DNA of 64,000 nt from Bradyrhizobium lupini (GTDB lineage Bacteria > Pseudomonadota > Alphaproteobacteria > Rhizobiales > Xanthobacteraceae), in the NCBI RefSeq assembly GCF_040939785.1, contig NZ_CP162553.1:6529001-6593000 (forward strand), given 5' to 3'. This document shows, one piece after another, positions 60,900 to 64,000 of the stretch. The position numbers and the translations under genes were made by a program. The notes below the pieces were generated by a model, which ran no database searches, was not told the origin of the DNA, and saw only the letters and a program-made list of their open reading frames with translations. How positions within the stretch are numbered: position 1 is the first letter of the stretch; each line of letters begins with the position of its first letter.

Positions 60900-62708
60900 A
60901 TGATCGTCTTGCGATCTCTTTCACTGTTGATTTTCGGTCTTTGGCTGGGGTGCGGATCGGCCCAGGCCGACAAGCGCGTTGCGCTCGTCATTGGCAATTC
61001 CGCTTACAAGAACGCACCGCGGCTTGCGAACCCGGTGAATGACGCCGGGCTCGTGGGCAGCATGTTCAGGAACGCAGGCTTCGATACGGTCGAGGTCAGG
61101 CTGGATCTCAACGCCAGCGAAATGCGGCGATCGTTGCGCGAGTTCGCGGCCAGGACGCGCGATGCCGACATGGCAGTCATCTACTATGCGGGCCATGGCA
61201 TCGAGCTGGACGGCAGCAACTATCTCGTTCCGACCGATGCGATGCTGGAAACTGACGGTGACGTCCTCGACGAGACGGTCGCGCTGGATCGCGCGCTGTA
61301 CGCGGTCGAACCGGCCAAACAACTCCGTCTCGTCATCCTCGATGCGTGCCGCGACAACCCATTCGCCAAGACGATGAAGCGCACCCTGGCCTCGCGCGCG
61401 ATTGGTGGCGGACTTGCCAAGGTCGAGCCGACCAGTCCGAACACGATGATCGCCTTTGCGGCCAAGGCGGGATCGACGGCGTCGGATGGCGACTCCCGCA
61501 ACAGCCCGTTCGCGGTCGCGCTGACCGATCATCTCCCGAAGCCCGGGCTCGACTTGCGCAAGGCATTCGGTTTTGTCCGTGACGACGTCTTGAAGAAGAC
61601 CGGCAACAAGCAGGAGCCGTATGTCTATGGCTCCCTGGGCGGCAGCGACGTGCCGCTGGTGCCGCTGAGGCCAGTCGCCGCAGCAGGTCCGCAGGCGAAC
61701 CCGCAGGACAGTGTGCGCAAGGACTACGAGCTGGCGCTTCAGGCCGGCCTGCGCGAAGCCTGGGAAGCATTCCTCCAGACCTATCCGGACGGCTTTTACG
61801 CCAACCTCGCTCGTGTGCAGTTGAAGAAGATTGCCGCCGAGGAGGATCGCACGGTGGCGACCGAGAAGGCGCGTCTGGCCGAACAGGAGAAGGCGAGGCT
61901 CGCGACCGAACGAGCCCAGAAGGCCGAGCAGGAGAAAGCCGCCGCAGCTGCCAAAGCCGCGGAAGAGGCGAGGATCGCGGCCGAGAAAGCCAAGCAGATC
62001 GAGCAGGCCAAGGCGGAGGCGGCCGAACGAGATCGCAAGGCGGCGGAAGCTGCCGCGGCCAAGTCGCTCGCGGAGAAGCGGGCGCTCGAGAAAGCGGCGA
62101 CGGAGGCCGCAACGAAGCAGGCGGCGGACAAGCAGGCGGCTGATGCCGAAAGCAGGAAGGTCGCCGCGCTGTCGCCGCCGCCAAGCTCCCCGCCGCCCGG
62201 CGATCTCGCGAAATCCGTTCAGAGCGAGCTGCGCCGCGTCGGCTGTCTTTCGGCCGCCGCTGACGGCGATTGGAACGCCGCATCGCAACGCTCGCTGACG
62301 CTGTTCAACAAATATGCCGGCACCCAACTCGACGCGAAGCTTGCAAGCGTCGACGCGCTCGATGCGCTGAAGGCGAAGCCAGGACGCGTCTGTCCGCTCG
62401 TATGCAATTTCGGCTTCAAGGCCGACGGCGATCAATGCGCGAAGATCACCTGCCGCGCCGGCTATCACGTCGGCGATGACAATGAATGCGAGAAGGTGCC
62501 GGAGAAGAAGCCGGTGGTCACGCGCGAGGATTCGAAGAGGCGCGACCAGGACCGCAAGGAGGCGGAGTCCGCGGCTCCGAAGTCGCAGTCCTCCGGGCAG
62601 ATGATCTGCAACAACGCCGGATGCAGACCGGTCGCAAAGGGCTGTCACCTCGGGCCGGTGCCCAATGCGAACGCCAGCGCCAAGATCACCGGCGAGGTCT
62701 GCAACTGA
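60900..62708 (+). CDS. Secreted caspase-like (peptidase C14) protein, copy 2
   Basis: A 602-residue intact tandem paralogue. Signal peptide MIVLRSLSLLIFGLWLGCGS ending AQA|D. Catalytic dyad His99 (VIYYAGHGIEL) and Cys150 (VILDACRDNPF) keep the same positions as copy 1. Then come the repetitive coiled coil (RAQKAEQEKAAAAAKAAEEA), a helical repeat-like domain VQSELRRVGCLSAAADGDWNAASQRSLTLF, and a cysteine-rich tail (CNFGFKADGDQCAKITCRAG, GQMICNNAGCRPVAKGC). Such periplasmic caspase-like proteins have no settled substrate in bacteria. It starts 39 bases after the copy 1 tail and is probably cotranscribed. Confidence 0.9.
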   Translation: MIVLRSLSLLIFGLWLGCGSAQADKRVALVIGNSAYKNAPRLANPVNDAGLVGSMFRNAGFDTVEVRLDLNASEMRRSLREFAARTRDADMAVIYYAGHGIELDGSNYLVPTDAMLETDGDVLDETVALDRALYAVEPAKQLRLVILDACRDNPFAKTMKRTLASRAIGGGLAKVEPTSPNTMIAFAAKAGSTASDGDSRNSPFAVALTDHLPKPGLDLRKAFGFVRDDVLKKTGNKQEPYVYGSLGGSDVPLVPLRPVAAAGPQANPQDSVRKDYELALQAGLREAWEAFLQTYPDGFYANLARVQLKKIAAEEDRTVATEKARLAEQEKARLATERAQKAEQEKAAAAAKAAEEARIAAEKAKQIEQAKAEAAERDRKAAEAAAAKSLAEKRALEKAATEAATKQAADKQAADAESRKVAALSPPPSSPPPGDLAKSVQSELRRVGCLSAAADGDWNAASQRSLTLFNKYAGTQLDAKLASVDALDALKAKPGRVCPLVCNFGFKADGDQCAKITCRAGYHVGDDNECEKVPEKKPVVTREDSKRRDQDRKEAESAAPKSQSSGQMICNNAGCRPVAKGCHLGPVPNANASAKITGEVCN

Positions 62709-62831
62709 GGGCCAGGCAGCGGTGATGTCCGGCCGGACCAGACACGTCTGCGGTTGAGGTGAGGGCAGGCGACACGAGGCTTGCGTGCCCCGCCGCAAGC
62801 GAGCATCATTCCCAAAAAATGGGGAAAACCG

Positions 62832-64000
62832 ATGCTTGAGCTCTCGCGCCGCAGTCACCTTCAGCAATTGTCGGCCGTGCTCGGATCCGCCGCGCTGCCT
62901 GGGTGGTCGAGATGCGCTAGGGCTTCGGAGGCAGACATTCCCTCCGAGGGCATCGGCAAGGGCATCAAGCACATCTCCTACAGCGACATCGGCGGACGGC
63001 CCGACAGTGTGCAGGTGATGTTCAACCGGCAGCATGTCTATGTCGGACATATGTTCAGCGACGGCGTGACGGTCCTGGACGCATCCGATCCGCGTGCGCT
63101 GAAGCCGGTCAATTTCTTCACCGCGGGACAATACACTCGCACCCACCATTTACAGGTGGCGGAAGACCTGCTGCTGCTTGCAAACGGCGCCAACATCGTC
63201 GCGATGCAGTCCTACGACAATATGCGCGGCTATTTCGAGAACACGCTGGTCGACAGCATCACCAAGGCCAAGAAATTCCGCTGTGGGCTGTCGATCCACG
63301 ACATATCGAAACCGAACGAGATGCGCGAAATCGCATTCCTCGAAATGCCCGGCTTCGGCATCAATCGGCTGTGGTGGCCGGGCGGCCGCTATGCCTATGT
63401 ATCGGCGCATCTCGACGGGTTCACCGACCACATCCTTTGCGTGGTCGATCTCAAGACCATCACCAAGCCGGAGATCGTCGCGAAATGGTGGCTGCCGGGC
63501 ATGAACCGTGCGGCCGGCGAGCCGGCAACGCCGAAGGGCAAGCGCTTTGCGCTCCATCACATGATCACGGCGGGTGATCGCGGCTATGCTGCCTGGCGCG
63601 ATGGCGGCTTCACCATTCACGACATCGGCGATCCCGTGAATCCAAAGCTGCTGTCCCACATCAACTGGTCGCCGCCCTTCGCCGGCGGGACGCATACGCC
63701 GCTGCCGCTGCCCAAGCGACAGCTCGCAATCGTCGCCGACGAAGCGAACGCGGACAATTGCGCCAAGGGGCTGTTCCATACATTCGTTCTCGACGTGCGC
63801 GCGCCGGCAAATCCGGTGCCGATCGCGACCCTGCCGACCCCGCGCGACCGCGATTTCTGCACGAACGGCACCTTCGGTCCGCATAATCTGCACGAGAACC
63901 GCCCGGGCTCGTTCCAGAGCGAGGAGACGATCTTCGCAACCTACAACAATGCCGGCGTCAGGGTGTTCGACGTCAGGGACGCCTTCGCACCGAAGGAGAT
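62832..64000 (+). CDS. LVIVD-repeat protein (3' end outside window)
   Basis: An open frame from ATG 62832 to the window edge (389 codons). The N-terminus LELSRRSHLQQLSAVLGSAA has a Tat-like twin-Arg pattern followed by a hydrophobic stretch, so export is likely. The body contains beta-propeller-type repeats: HVYVGHMFSDGVTVLDASDPRALKPV, FRCGLSIHDISKPNEMREIAFLEMPG, GGFTIHDIGDPVNPKLLSHI and VRVFDVRDAF. This matches LVIVD-repeat proteins of unknown function. GGGGAAAA precedes the ATG. It could be in the same transcript as the caspase-like genes. Confidence 0.75.
   Translation, partial: MLELSRRSHLQQLSAVLGSAALPGWSRCARASEADIPSEGIGKGIKHISYSDIGGRPDSVQVMFNRQHVYVGHMFSDGVTVLDASDPRALKPVNFFTAGQYTRTHHLQVAEDLLLLANGANIVAMQSYDNMRGYFENTLVDSITKAKKFRCGLSIHDISKPNEMREIAFLEMPGFGINRLWWPGGRYAYVSAHLDGFTDHILCVVDLKTITKPEIVAKWWLPGMNRAAGEPATPKGKRFALHHMITAGDRGYAAWRDGGFTIHDIGDPVNPKLLSHINWSPPFAGGTHTPLPLPKRQLAIVADEANADNCAKGLFHTFVLDVRAPANPVPIATLPTPRDRDFCTNGTFGPHNLHENRPGSFQSEETIFATYNNAGVRVFDVRDAFAPKE

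Noticed and set aside
60921..63149. 742-codon minus-strand frame opposite caspase copy 2
   Set aside because: Its length is a by-product of the GC-rich, repetitive Ala/Lys coding sequence on the plus strand.

Overview
The window is a GC-rich chromosomal segment of an alphaproteobacterium, most probably Bradyrhizobium. Supporting signs are the RecA start and sequence, a GAAC-N7-GAAC LexA box before recA, a purC-purS-purQ-purL cluster, families common in bradyrhizobia (DUF6894, DUF3455, DUF1476 zeta inhibitor, MloK1-like channel), and extragenic inverted repeats that begin with GTCATGCCC or GGGTGGGTTAGC. I saw no tRNA, rRNA, CRISPR, prophage or IS element. The content is mainly core and metabolic genes with several accessory islands.

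Layout. 1-5.2 kb: 3' end of a PQQ dehydrogenase, then small signalling, secreted and hypothetical genes (PilZ, HdeA-like, thioesterase, lipoprotein, DUF6894, DUF2798). 5.4-8.6 kb: recA with its SOS box and terminator, then two tandem DUF1835-like paralogues. 8.7-13.5 kb: a glycine cleavage operon (gcvT-gcvH-gcvP, minus strand) behind a tandem glycine riboswitch. 13.7-19.5 kb: alaS, a cyclic-nucleotide-gated K+ channel, a DUF3455 protein and icd. 19.8-22.8 kb: a TrmJ-type methyltransferase fused to a DUF559 domain, and a TPR protein. 22.9-28.5 kb: an accessory cluster. A tightly overlapping operon (MddA-type methyltransferase, LuxR regulator, quinone oxidoreductase, hotdog protein) diverges from a regulator fused to an alpha/beta hydrolase, with cyanase next to it.

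28.5-38.2 kb: the ATP synthase zeta inhibitor, then purC-purS, a CorA transporter, purQ, an overlapping Bug-type binding protein, a divergent ridA/tetR pair with palindromic operators, an EamA exporter, a thioesterase, and purL. 38.3-45.5 kb: acyltransferase, DUF1328, DUF427, bolA, ltrA, ergothioneine genes egtB-egtD, monothiol glutaredoxin and a macrodomain protein, which reads as a redox and stress area. 45.5-50 kb: tandem serine hydrolases, a threonine-aldolase family enzyme, rpsD. 50-58.8 kb: E2-like acyltransferase, cupin, HpaI aldolase, murI, cytochrome b561, GST, a membrane cyclic-nucleotide-binding protein, a SecD-P1-like protein and an acyl-CoA synthetase. 58.9-64 kb: two tandem secreted caspase-like proteins behind a CRP-like palindrome, then a truncated LVIVD-repeat protein.

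The most notable candidates for undescribed biology are the mddA operon with its divergent fused regulator and neighbouring cyanase, and the paired secreted caspase-like proteins. Separately, five genes (HdeA-like, DUF6894, gcvT, TPR, first caspase) each look intact except for one single-base indel. That pattern could be uncorrected sequencing error or real decay, and it affects how several starts and ends should be read.
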